Positions 20,980 through 30,621 of a stretch of 64,000 bases of DNA are shown piece after piece. The notes beneath the pieces were generated by a model. The model saw only the letters and a list, made by a program, of their open reading frames with translations. It made no database searches and had not been told where the DNA came from. Position 1 is the stretch's first letter. Each line of letters begins with the position of its first letter. The stretch is taken from the NCBI GenBank assembly GCA_026770025.1, contig JAMXDE010000012.1, positions 1,054,001 through 1,118,000 of the forward strand, given 5' to 3'. This DNA comes from Craspedostauros australis (taxonomy: Eukaryota; Bacillariophyta; Bacillariophyceae; Mastogloiales; Achnanthaceae). The position numbers and the translations under genes are program-made.

Positions 20980-22695
20980 TCATGTCATACCACCGACTAT
21001 GGTATTTAGCGCTTCCAACAAAGCAGATGGTGACTCTACTTCTTCTTGCGTCTTGATTTCAACAGCGCTGCTTCCTGGTTTCGTTCCCTGCACCGACATC
21101 AAATCCAACGCTCCACGGGTCACTTTGACAAGCTTCCGCACGAAGACCGTCTTGCGATGGTTCTCATATTTCAACATGCGAATGAAGCAAGCGGCAAGGC
21201 GCGGGCCGAACCACTCCAGGATCAGGGCGTCACGTGTCGATTGCGTCCACATACGAGTATGTTCCACGGCTTCATCGCCGTCGTTGCGATATGACAGCGC
21301 CATCTCAACCAACACCGCGACTTGCAGCACTTCGATCTTTGCTGCCTTCGCGAGAGGAGTGTCGGCCAGTCGCTGGAATCGCGCGATCAGTTCCGATTGC
21401 GTGGATGGTGATGCTAGCAATGCCATGCCAAATGCGAGCGTCGTCGACGAAGACGGGTGGTTGGAGATGGTATCCTGAGTTAATTGTCGATGGTACGCCA
21501 TCCAAGCCCACTGGCAATCCTCGAGAGTGGAAAGATCGCTCACCAAGCTCCGAATGGCATCGTGTTGATGACGTGGCGGTGATGACGATGATGCTGCTGC
21601 TATGTTTTGGGATTTTGCATGCAACCTCCAAAAGGCATTCTCCAACTCTTGCAAGCGCGTTGGCTGAGTCCTTCGTTGGTGCTTCGTGATGAACTGCTGG
21701 GATAGCGGATTTAACATCGTCGTCGATGTTGTCGTCATGAATGCAGGATCTGCCGGGTCAGCGGAATCCTTCACACTCGCAGGCTTGTGTGGAGCAACGG
21801 TGACGAGGGTAGATCCGATCATGTTATGCTGTGGTTCGTTTGCGTTGGACAAAAGGTTGTCTTGACTTTCTGCTTCTGCTGCTGACAATGATGACGATGT
21901 TGTGGTGCGCAACGGAGTGAGCAACGCATCGACATCGCCACTTTCTGTTGCCTCCCTAGAATCAGAACCATCGCCGGTTGTTGCCATGTCGCCGCTTCCA
22001 ACATCAGCAATCAGCACATTCTGCCGTGGGTTACCGCTGCGGTTGATCAATCGATTAGTCGAAGCATCATTGCCGCGGCTGCTCTCCAACGTCGTTGGTT
22101 CTAACAGCAGAAGTGACTTGGATGCTGTGTGGTTTGGCGTTTTGTCTTCCAAGTCTAGCAGGGATGAATCCGTCACCTGAATCTTACGACGAGGCTGCTT
22201 GGGTGGCGAGGACGGTGGCGGGCCGGCAGCGAAAGTAGTTATCTCGTCACCTTTGTGATTCTTTGATTGCTGCTGTCGTGTCTGCTGTATCGCATCTGCA
22301 TCTGTATCTGCATTTGATGTCGTCTTCTTTGCCTTGATTTTTGCCTTTGATGATGTGTTCTGCAACAGAAATCCCTTCCGAAAAGGCTTCGAGGATTTCT
22401 TCTGTTGCTTGATCTGCGGCCGCGCCTGCTGCCGCGGTTCTATCTGTGCGGCATGTTGAGGTCCTTCTGGGATAGACTCAGATGGCGTCGCTGTCGCCTG
22501 CTGATCGTCTGCCCCATTCTTGCTTTCGTGGGGAAGGACGGAACGAGAGGACTTGCCACTCGACTTCCTGGCATCGCCCTTGTTCTGTCTCTGCCTGCCG
22601 TTATTGATCTTCCCAATTTTCTTCTCCGCGTTCAGCATGAACCCTTTGCGGAACCCTGCTCCGAAACCATTGCCTTTCACCATTGCTTCATCCAT
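20980..22695 (-). CDS. Unknown protein with repeated FRKGF motif
   Basis: A 571-residue single-exon gene. The N-terminal half is low-complexity, rich in Lys, Gln and Ser, and carries the same short motif twice, GFRKGFML (about 14-21) and PFRKGFLL (about 103-110), each followed by a basic stretch. Residues about 350-550 are more structured and helical, with QELENAFWRLHAKSQN, DCQWAWMAYHRQL and ALILEWFGPRLAACFIRML. I do not recognise the C-terminal domain. No signal peptide or membrane helix is evident. The repeated motif looks like a linear docking or modification site, which is inference only. Confidence 0.75.
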   Translation of the reverse strand: MDEAMVKGNGFGAGFRKGFMLNAEKKIGKINNGRQRQNKGDARKSSGKSSRSVLPHESKNGADDQQATATPSESIPEGPQHAAQIEPRQQARPQIKQQKKSSKPFRKGFLLQNTSSKAKIKAKKTTSNADTDADAIQQTRQQQSKNHKGDEITTFAAGPPPSSPPKQPRRKIQVTDSSLLDLEDKTPNHTASKSLLLLEPTTLESSRGNDASTNRLINRSGNPRQNVLIADVGSGDMATTGDGSDSREATESGDVDALLTPLRTTTSSSLSAAEAESQDNLLSNANEPQHNMIGSTLVTVAPHKPASVKDSADPADPAFMTTTSTTMLNPLSQQFITKHQRRTQPTRLQELENAFWRLHAKSQNIAAASSSSPPRHQHDAIRSLVSDLSTLEDCQWAWMAYHRQLTQDTISNHPSSSTTLAFGMALLASPSTQSELIARFQRLADTPLAKAAKIEVLQVAVLVEMALSYRNDGDEAVEHTRMWTQSTRDALILEWFGPRLAACFIRMLKYENHRKTVFVRKLVKVTRGALDLMSVQGTKPGSSAVEIKTQEEVESPSALLEALNTIVGGMT

Positions 22696-23112
22696 TCATC
22701 TGCTGATGGCACACCAAGTGGATGGGCTCAAGACGTTGGTTTTCACCATGGTTGTGGCAAACGCAACGCGTATTTTCGCGATTGTCTTCGATTCTGATCA
22801 TATTATGGAAACGATAGTTCACATATTCCAATAAATCCGCGTTTCAACAGACAACCGAAATTAGACACAATCGACACTTTTAGCTACCCCTCAACAACCA
22901 CCAAAATGTGACCAACACAAAACAAACAGAACCACACGAACAACACCAACAACACAAACGATGTGAGACCACTGATCCACCAACTGAGAACATCCTTCGC
23001 GTCCCTCGCTACATCCGACATCACATCCATCACCACAGTCTCTCAACATCAGCAGAGACCATCCATTCACACCAAGACACAGATCTACTCATCACGCAGC
23101 ACAACCATCATC
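22696..23112. other. Divergent promoter region
   Basis: It lies between a minus-strand gene (start 22695) and a plus-strand gene (start 23113), so one region probably serves both. The right half is A/C-rich (gaacaacaccaacaacac) as expected for a leader. The open frame from 22963 is considered leader. Confidence 0.4.
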
Positions 23113-25185
23113 ATGAAACGCAAGAGAGAAAGGAAGGACAAGAAAGATCGCAAGGATCGCAAGGATCGGGACCACTCTGATGACGAATCCGACAACGACA
23201 AACGGAACAACAACGACAGTCTATCAGAGGAGGAGGACTCTCACAGACACAAGAAATCAAAGAACAAACGCACCACCGCCACCACCCGCGACAACGACAA
23301 CAAGTCACACAAGAAGACGAAGAAACATCATCATCGCAAGCACAAACGATCATCCTCATCGTCCCGTCACATGGATGTCTCCGATGAAAGCAGAAGCAAC
23401 AGCAGAAGCAACAGCTCAGATGATGATGACAGCGATAATGACAGCGATGACAGCAGCCGAGACAGCAGTCACGATCGCAGAAAGCGAAGGAGGAAGCATC
23501 GTGACAAGAAATCATCCAAGAAATCATCCAAAAAGGCCTCAAAGAAGACTTCCAAGAAGGACAAGAAGGATCGCAAGTCAAAGAACAAATCAAAGAAGAG
23601 CAAGACCACCACCACCAGCAGCAGCAGGAACAACAACAACAACCATGAATCTGATGATTCTGAAGGTGCAAAGCCCAACACCGCTCCACCACCAAACGCC
23701 ACCCTCCTCGCCAACGCACTCTTCCAACTGTTCACATCCAGACCTGAGTTTGCGGCTGATCTTCCCACCATTCTCATTCGATTGGCAGGTGGATCCACCT
23801 TCGACTTGCGACAGGTCACGGATGATCTCATCTCGAGTGGACTGCAGCACATCTTCACATCGCTGTCGGAGTTTGGAGTGGAGAGGAGTCCCGAATCTGG
23901 GATGTGGTTCTACAACGCTGCACCGGGTCGCAAGGATGATGAGAGATTCTTGTTGCGAGCTGTGAGATCGTTGTTGGATCAGGCGGGTCTGACGATGGAA
24001 GCTGTGCGCAAGCAGGATGTGAAGGAAGAGGAGTTGGCTGCCAAGATTCAAGCGGTCATGAAGCAACGGAATCAGCAACGGAACGGCAAGAATGGGAACG
24101 ATGACGATGACGACGACGAGGAAGAGGATGATGGGCCTGATGCGAGTGCGAAGGCAGCCGCGAAAGCAAGACACCAGGCAGATGTTGGGAAGGTGGAGAA
24201 TCATGCATCGAGTCTTCTGAAGCGCTTCTTCAAACAAGGATCGACTTTGCATCAGGAGCTGCAGGTGTTGTGCAAAGATCTGATGGATGGTCAGAGCATC
24301 TCGTTGGAAGGATTGCCCGATGAAGATCTGAAGAAGGATCTGGATTCGTTGTTCCGTCTGTGCAAGCTGGAGGAATGTGAGATGGCAGATGATGATGATG
24401 ATGATGACGATAACGACGCTTCGGATAGTGACGGTGATGATGCCGACTCTAAACCTGTCATTGGATACTGTCTGTCAGATGGCAACGTCCGTCCTGCCAA
24501 GGAGCTTCTCGCAGCTGTGATCAGCTTCTGCAACAAGGCCGTCTCGGCTGATGGCAAGCTGCAGATCAGATCCAGAGCCATGTTCCCATCGCGTCAGGGC
24601 ATGGTGGAAGGCATCCAGAATGCCAACAGTGATGACGAAAGCGACGATGAAGGACCGGCGACCTTTGGTGCCGAACCACGACGAGCACGCGGTCCAGCCT
24701 TGCCGAAGGAGGTGATCAAGATGCAGGCCGAGGCCCGTGCCGCCGAGATGCGGTCCGTCGTGACCGGCATCAAGATGGCACCGCAGGGTGGACGTGAGGA
24801 ATGGATGCTGGAGCCTGGCAAGTTCGATCTGCTGAGCAACGTGAAGAAGAAGCAGATGAAGGGCAAGAGCAACTTTGACAACTTGAAGAGTCATGATGAT
24901 GAGGACGCTGTGCAGATCGACTCTCGAATCCAGCGTGAGATCGACAGTATCATGGATGCGCATGCGAACGCCCGCGGTCCCAGTCTGATGGATCATCATC
25001 GCTCGAAGCAGCACGAGGAGAAGATGGAGAAGGAGAAGGCTCGGAAGAATGGCAAGGGTTCGTGGAATTGGAATCGCAACAGCGATCTTGACAAGGGACG
25101 TCGTGTGGACAAGGATGCTTTGCAGATGATCATGGGTGGTGCTGGTGGCGATCTGAAGACCAAGTTCCAGGGTGGTCTTGGTTGA
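23113..25185 (+). CDS. GPALPP/DUF3752 family nuclear protein with extra helical domain
   Basis: A 690-residue single-exon gene. ATG 23113 starts a long Lys/Arg/Ser/Asp-rich tract (to about 190) of the kind found in nuclear speckle proteins. A folded, mainly helical segment follows at about 194-300 (FQLFTSRPEFAADLPTILI, then GMWFYNAAPGRKDDERFLL), then more acidic runs. The C-terminal part has the family signature RARGPALPKEVIK (about 524), GREEWMLEPGKFDLL and WNWNRNSDLDKGRRVDKDAL (about 650), matching DUF3752 of GPALPP1-type proteins. The function of that family is poorly known; a nuclear, RNA-related role is suggested by composition. The middle helical domain is not part of the human protein as I know it. 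Confidence 0.85.
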   Translation: MKRKRERKDKKDRKDRKDRDHSDDESDNDKRNNNDSLSEEEDSHRHKKSKNKRTTATTRDNDNKSHKKTKKHHHRKHKRSSSSSRHMDVSDESRSNSRSNSSDDDDSDNDSDDSSRDSSHDRRKRRRKHRDKKSSKKSSKKASKKTSKKDKKDRKSKNKSKKSKTTTTSSSRNNNNNHESDDSEGAKPNTAPPPNATLLANALFQLFTSRPEFAADLPTILIRLAGGSTFDLRQVTDDLISSGLQHIFTSLSEFGVERSPESGMWFYNAAPGRKDDERFLLRAVRSLLDQAGLTMEAVRKQDVKEEELAAKIQAVMKQRNQQRNGKNGNDDDDDDEEEDDGPDASAKAAAKARHQADVGKVENHASSLLKRFFKQGSTLHQELQVLCKDLMDGQSISLEGLPDEDLKKDLDSLFRLCKLEECEMADDDDDDDDNDASDSDGDDADSKPVIGYCLSDGNVRPAKELLAAVISFCNKAVSADGKLQIRSRAMFPSRQGMVEGIQNANSDDESDDEGPATFGAEPRRARGPALPKEVIKMQAEARAAEMRSVVTGIKMAPQGGREEWMLEPGKFDLLSNVKKKQMKGKSNFDNLKSHDDEDAVQIDSRIQREIDSIMDAHANARGPSLMDHHRSKQHEEKMEKEKARKNGKGSWNWNRNSDLDKGRRVDKDALQMIMGGAGGDLKTKFQGGLG

Positions 25186-26060
25186 TAATTGAGTGGAAAG
25201 TAGCAACCGTTTGATTAATCTCGCTTGTTGAGCGAATCTGCGGTCTTTGAGGTCGACAGGTAGTCTACGAGCTACAAGTGTCCCCAGCGACATTGATTTG
25301 GTCCGTTGAGTCTGTTGAATTCGGTTCGTAATTCTGAAGGTCTTTTGTGTTCGTGTCTTTTCCTCGTTGCGTGCTTGTGTGGTCACGGCCAGAACTGCGG
25401 CGACAGAGTTGACCATGGTGCTACTGGGTAGAAACGACGGTCCGCCAACCATCGGTGGAGGAAGATCCATCGCGCTGCTTGATCGTTGAGAATTCGAATT
25501 GTTGTGGAGTATTATAATAGATTTACAATAGATTATGATTTGCTTCGTTTCCTGACACTTGATCTTGAGTGTGCGGTTGCTGCAACGGGTTGGCAGACGC
25601 ACTTTTGACCACTTCATCCCAGCGGAATGATGATCCCGCACTCTCCACCATAGTCGCACCACCATCTGCCTGGCTGCAGGGTTGCAGTTCGCCGTGTGCG
25701 CTATGGATGGTAGCGGATAGTTTGGTCCATTTCACAAGCTAGTCGCATTGGGATCGTGATTTTGTCAATGTCTTCTTCATTCCGCGTCGTCTGATCTGTC
25801 CTTTTGATGCTCCCGCTCTGCCACGCCTGGGCCGCGTTCGGCAAGTCATTGGACGGCAGAATACGAGATGCATACAAGTGAGTTTGGTTTCATATTTCAG
25901 CTGCTTGCTCGGTATCCGATCCAACATGAAGGTCCATTCTGTGATGCACGATGTTTTTCTCTGTATTCGTGCGCACACGCAACCACCACCACCGTATGAT
26001 GACATCCTCCCCCTCAGTTGTGACAGAGCTCATTGTTCGCAACGTGGCAATTTCCCTGGT
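25186..26060. other. Convergent intergenic region with unexplained frames
   Basis: About 870 bp between two convergent genes. On the minus strand an open frame at 25523-25741 (around SATIHSAHGELQPCSQADGG) has fairly coding-like composition, and gcgactag just upstream could be an acceptor, but no matching upstream exon or start could be assembled. It may be a gene remnant or an exon of an unrecognised gene. Confidence 0.25.
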
Positions 26061-26839
26061 CTAATATATGCCATCCTGTACACTCGGTGGCAGCTCAAGA
26101 TTCGTTGCGTACCCTTGCAACACCGATGGCATCGTGCTCTGTGGTATGCCGTCGTAGTCGCCACCGTCATGTCGTCTCCTTGGCGACTCTGCTGCTGCTG
26201 ATCCATCCACGGACCCGCTGTAGAACAAACCGGCGACCGATAGGAAGAAGGTAAAAATGAATGTCGCGCATGCACCGTACGCATTCCGGGCGGCCATTGG
26301 TTTTTCATCATGTTTGATACCGCCGACGAACAATGGCTGATGCGTCAGCATGATTCCAACCCATCCCTGTTTCCGCGACGAAGCAAGAAATGAGAATGGA
26401 TCATGCGGATGACATCGGGGCATGGAATGATGATCGGGCGAGAGTTGTTCGTGGCAGTTTCGCATCGCATCCCAGGAGTGCGCCAATGATATGTCGAGTG
26501 CAGCATTGGTACAGTATTCGTAGATTTGTGGAAGTAGCAGAGGCAGTGTGAGATGCGATGTTGCCGTACCGCACAAGTAGCAACCTATCTGCCATCACGT
26601 ATGGCTTGATACCGCACATACCATCACTTCGCGCAAATGGACGCACAGGGTGAGGGAATTCTGCACCACCATGAATGCTCGGACGTGGCCAGACTGCAGA
26701 CGAAGCAACAGGAGGAGCATCGCCATTCTCATTGTCATCATATCTCAGTCTCCATTTCGGCACGACTCACCATGAAGATGGCTCCCACTATTGAGTACAG
26801 CAGACAGAAGTTGGACAATGATCTCACGTCAGAACACAT
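26061..26839 (-). CDS. Small membrane protein, two or three exons
   Basis: The last exon, 26061-26366, is the firmest. It opens with GWVGIMLTHQPLFVGGI and a second membrane helix (ACATFIFTFFLSVAGLFY), followed by a polar tail. Its acceptor is pyrimidine-rich. The first exon, 26771-26839, encodes MCSDVRSLSNFCLLYSIVGA and a few more residues to a GTGAGT donor. Between them, 26622-26693 is a 72 nt open segment with a strong acceptor (cgtctgcag) and a GTATGT donor; all junctions are phase 0, so it can be included or skipped without changing frame. Skipping it leaves one continuous first membrane helix, which looks better. Total is 125 or 149 residues. The two-helix layout is loosely like ribonuclease-kappa-type V-ATPase accessory proteins, a weak guess. 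Confidence 0.5.
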
Positions 26840-27620
26840 AGTGATGTCTTGTGGCTTGTTTCCTTTGCTTTGCTCTGTTTTGCTCTGCTCTGTTTCACGT
26901 CCTCTTCTTGTCCCTCTCTTGCTCTTTCGCTTCTGTCTGCCTGCGTCTCGTCTCTTCACTGCCGATTCTCTTGCCGCTTCCTATTGCTGCTTCGTGTTGC
27001 TGTCGCAATTGGTGATGAGTGGAGAACAATGAAGAGGACACAGGAGAGGAGAGACCTGTTGTTGGTGGTGGTGATGCTGGTTCGTTGATTCTTGTTTGGG
27101 TCTCTCTGTGGACTTTTCGCGTCAATTTTGTTCGTGAAGTCTTGTTGCGTTTTGATGGTGGTGGGAATGAGATGGGATGACGACGATGGGCGGCGGCACA
27201 GAACAACGACGATGACCCTGTTGGAGTCTTGGTAGCGCACTTCAGTCACGATGCTTGCGAAATGAGAAAGAGACTAAGTAATCTCTTTAAGAATGGTGGT
27301 GAGAATAGAGAAGATCAGTGTTGGTGGAGCGCAGCAGTCGCCTTTGCTGTTCTCCTGAGGATGTCACGACAGCACCGTCGGCGGCATCCGCAGCATCGCT
27401 ATACTACGAGTAAGGGTGCACTTGTCGAGTACATTCTCCAGAGAGTATTCAAGCTGCATTTGTCTGGAGGGAGGAAAGGTTGAACAGCATCGATCGTGCA
27501 GCGTCAAGTCTTACTGGTCCTGCTCTTACTCGTATTCGAACTCATACTCGTATTCATGGGGTAAAGGATGCTCTAGAGAGAGAGGGTATTCCAAGAATGC
27601 ACATTTCGTTTCGTCGCCGT
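26840..27620. other. Intergenic region
   Basis: It holds the promoter of the small membrane protein gene and the 3' flank of the proteasome gene. C/T-rich runs (tgctctgttttgctctgctctg) lie at about 26876-26900, and repeated actcgtattcgaactcatac phrases near 27528-27556. No gene seen. Confidence 0.35.
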
Positions 27621-28707
27621 TTAGGAATCGGCGTCATCAGCGAGAGCGTTGAGGTGGAGCTCGATGTCTTCTTCCGACAGAACGCTGAATTTGCCCTTCT
27701 TGCCGACGACGGTGCCAACCTCGATCTCATTGCCCTTGAAGTCGCTGCCCAGCACGTGCCCCAAGCAAGCGATGGCCGTTCGGATGACCTTGTCGTTGTC
27801 GTACTCCTTCATTTCTGCCGCCCGTCTTTCCAAATAGTTCATGGCCTCCTGCTCCTTGGGTCCGGATGCGGCTGCAAAGTACGGGAGGTAATGCCCAGCG
27901 CAATCCACCTTGAACACCTGCGGGCCCGCCTCGTCATCCACTCCGACGAACAGACCGATGCATGCCAGCGGGCGCATGGAGGCTGCCTGCGTGTTTACCT
28001 GCGCCAAATCGGCCATGCGGCGGGCCAGCACGCCGACGGGCACTTGGTATCCGTAATCGAACTTGAACTGACCAGCCTCGTACCGTGCTCGTTCGATCAT
28101 CGATCTGGAATCGGCCATGGCGCCGGTGACGCAGCAGCCAATCTGCTGCGTTAGCGAGAAGAGGTGAGTGACGCTGGATGGGTCCATCAGCCGGTCCGGT
28201 ACCTTCTTCTGTGTGACGACGCAGCACGAGTCCTTGCCGCGAACGGCGACTCCGGTCAGTCCAGAGTTGGCGCTCTTGAAGCAGTATTCCATCTGGTACA
28301 GCCGACCTTGCGGCGAGAAGATGGAGATGTGGTGATCATAGTTGCTGCGTTTAGGTATGTGGTGCGGAGGGTGGCAGGATGAGAGTTGTTGGAGAGCAGA
28401 ACGGATTCGACAACAGAAAAGTATTGTGTAGCGCAGTTGCAACAAGAGGTTGAGAATGATGTACGAATCGCAAAGGAGCGTCGGAACGTTGGAACGGTGC
28501 TGCTCGTTGCTGTTTCTTGCTTTATTCAAGAAGTGTCGGAGTGAAACTGCTCGAATTGTTCCGTCTGCAGCCGAGACTTCACCTGTCTGGAAAGCACCAT
28601 GTCCCGTCCGACCAAGCGGTACGCAAGCAGAGTATTGGAAGAGACACTGAGACACTCCCCAGAGAGGTCGAAGCAACGCGCCCACCAACTTACGAATCTC
28701 GGCTCAT
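27621..28707 (-). CDS. PSMA6: 20S proteasome subunit alpha-6 (PSMA6 type)
   Basis: Two exons, 28694-28707 (14 nt) and 27621-28344, joined across a 349 bp intron (GTAAGT donor, cgcag acceptor), give 245 residues. The start MSRDSNYDHHISIFSPQGRL matches the alpha-subunit N-terminal gate helix region. Further hallmarks are VAVRGKD, QKKVPDRLMDPSSVTHLF, MADSRSMIERARYEA, MRPLACIGLFVGVD and GPQVFKVDCAGHY, which fit PSMA6 rather than other alpha subunits. Alpha subunits form the outer rings of the 20S core and are not proteolytic. The very short first coding exon would be missed by simple gene finders, which would start at an internal Met. The length is normal for the family. Confidence 0.93.
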
Positions 28708-29458
28708 CTTGATATCTGCTTGTCTGTGTCTACGTGGATGTGGATGTGGATGTGGATGGTTGTGAAATCGGTTGCTCCTCTTGTTGTTCTTCCCTCGAGC
28801 CTCTCTTGATGTGCACTGCTTTGCTGCGACGATGTTTTGGATTGGCGACGTTCCCAATGTTCAGGATACGGGTGCTTGTTTCCTGTTGTTGTTGCTGTTG
28901 GTGTGCCTCGTGCTTGGTTGGAGTTTGTTGTGGTGACTGTGCCATGGCCGAAGAAGCTGATCGTTTTTCACTGCGGTTCTGTGGAGATCTTTTTTCTGGA
29001 ACTCGATTTGAGTCGGTTGAATCATTTTTTTTGTATAATCATGGAATACCTTGTATTCCACCAACAACTCCCAATGAAGTGTTCGCAAAAACGAAAATGC
29101 GAACACATGAAGAAATGTAAAACGAGCATTTCGCACTCTTGACGTGGCAAATCTCGTGGTGACAACCATCAGCAGGGACGGGTCAGTATCGTTCTCCTCT
29201 CACTCACTCACTCATTCATCTGTATGCGCACTCATCGAACCAATCGACGAACATCGTCACATACCACAGGAGTACCATACAGAGAGAGGCTGGCAATAGG
29301 CAATCGTGCCAAAGGATGCATCGAGTTCATCAACAAAAGCAGCAGCAACAGCAACAATCACACAATTTAGCGTCATCAGCATTGCCATCACAATCACATC
29401 ATTGTCACGAGGACACACCAAGCACACCGTCATATCGTAACCAATTCATCACACATCA
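28708..29458. other. Divergent promoter region
   Basis: Lies between the proteasome gene (minus) and the CIA30 gene (plus). It contains a tgtggatgtggatgtggatg run at 28735-28757, an actcactcactc run near 29202, and A/C-rich leader-like sequence before 29459. The 28734-29120 open frame has no domain and poor codon character. Confidence 0.4.
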
Positions 29459-30241
29459 ATGACAATGATCCTCAACAAGATCTTCCTCTCCGCGGTGTCT
29501 CTGGCCACGATCACGAGCGCATCAGCGTTTGTGCCTCTCCCATCGTCAGCAACAAGTGCAACTGCCATCACGACTAACTTCAACAGCAAACAATCGCAAC
29601 ACACATCACTGTCGGCAAGCAAAACTGACAGAGAACCGTGGAATTTCTTCCGATTCATGGAGCAGTCGTCCAAGTTCATCAGCATCCTTCCGCAACGCCC
29701 CGTCTCGCGATCCGTCGGTCCGGGTGCGACATTGTGGGACGATGCGGGACAGCAGGCATTCTCGTTCGCACCACTCGACGATGTCGTCATGGGCGGAGCC
29801 TCGTCCTCCACGTTCGACAACGGCCGATGGGCCGGCACCGTCACCACCGCCAACAACGGTGGATTCGTCGGCATCCGTTCCACTCCATCCCTCGACTTCG
29901 ACGTCACGCGTTGCAAGGGCCTCAAAATCACGATTCAAGGCGACAGCAACGACCGCCGCTTGAAGCTCGGTCTGCGTGATACGCGCGATTTCAACGGTAT
30001 CGTATGGAACCAGAGCTTCGACGTGCCAGGCAACAACACACAAACCGTCGTGGACCTGCCCTTCTCCAAGTTGGTCCCCACCAAGTTTGCGGGCATTGTG
30101 GGATCTGCTGGGACATTCCAGACTTCCAACTTGATGGGTGTCCAGTTCGTGCATTCCAAGTTCGAGTACGACGGTGATCTCAATCCAAAGTTCCATGCTG
30201 GTGACATGGATTTGAAGATCCAGAAGATTGAGACGTACTAG
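29459..30241 (+). CDS. Plastid-targeted CIA30-domain protein
   Basis: A 260-residue single-exon protein. It begins with a signal peptide ending TITSASAFVP; the ASA/F junction (residues 21-24) is the diatom plastid presequence motif, followed by a Ser/Thr/Gln-rich transit-like stretch. From about residue 95 it shows the CIA30 (complex I intermediate-associated protein 30) fold: FAPLDDVVMGGASSSTF, WAGTVTTANNGGFVGIRS, FDVTRCKGLKITIQGD and GVQFVHSKFEYD. Mitochondrial members help assemble respiratory complex I. Plastid and cyanobacterial members are less understood and may act in assembly of photosynthetic complexes. The plastid location is inferred from the presequence. Confidence 0.85.
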   Translation: MTMILNKIFLSAVSLATITSASAFVPLPSSATSATAITTNFNSKQSQHTSLSASKTDREPWNFFRFMEQSSKFISILPQRPVSRSVGPGATLWDDAGQQAFSFAPLDDVVMGGASSSTFDNGRWAGTVTTANNGGFVGIRSTPSLDFDVTRCKGLKITIQGDSNDRRLKLGLRDTRDFNGIVWNQSFDVPGNNTQTVVDLPFSKLVPTKFAGIVGSAGTFQTSNLMGVQFVHSKFEYDGDLNPKFHAGDMDLKIQKIETY

Positions 30242-30621
30242 TGAGAGAGCGAGAGCAACAAACCCTTCCATGGCATGCTTTGTATTGGATAATTTAGGAT
30301 AGACAAAATGGTTACTCCACGAAATACGACCATTGAGCGTACTCGAGCACAGGATTACTACGTTCCGCAACTGCCATGCTCTAGTCGAACTGAGTTCAAG
30401 ATGCCATGATCGGTGGCCGACCGTGTTAGTTCTACGATCCCAGCAGCAGCATGTCTCCGCCATGCTATGCGCAGTACGTACATCTGATAGAGGAGTAAAG
30501 ATTCCATTCAACCATCGCGAGCGGCCGACACAACATGGTTGATATAATGGCTCGCTTCCTCCGTTGCTTCAGCGGATCTTCGCTATGACGAAGGAATGTG
30601 GATGCTGCAATCTGCATTCAT
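30242..30621. other. Convergent 3' region
   Basis: 3' flanks of the CIA30 and cyclophilin genes. Nothing else seen. Confidence 0.35.

Noticed and set aside
24475-25665. 396-codon minus-strand frame
   Set aside because: Mostly antisense to the GPALPP gene; no domain and composition of a shadow frame.
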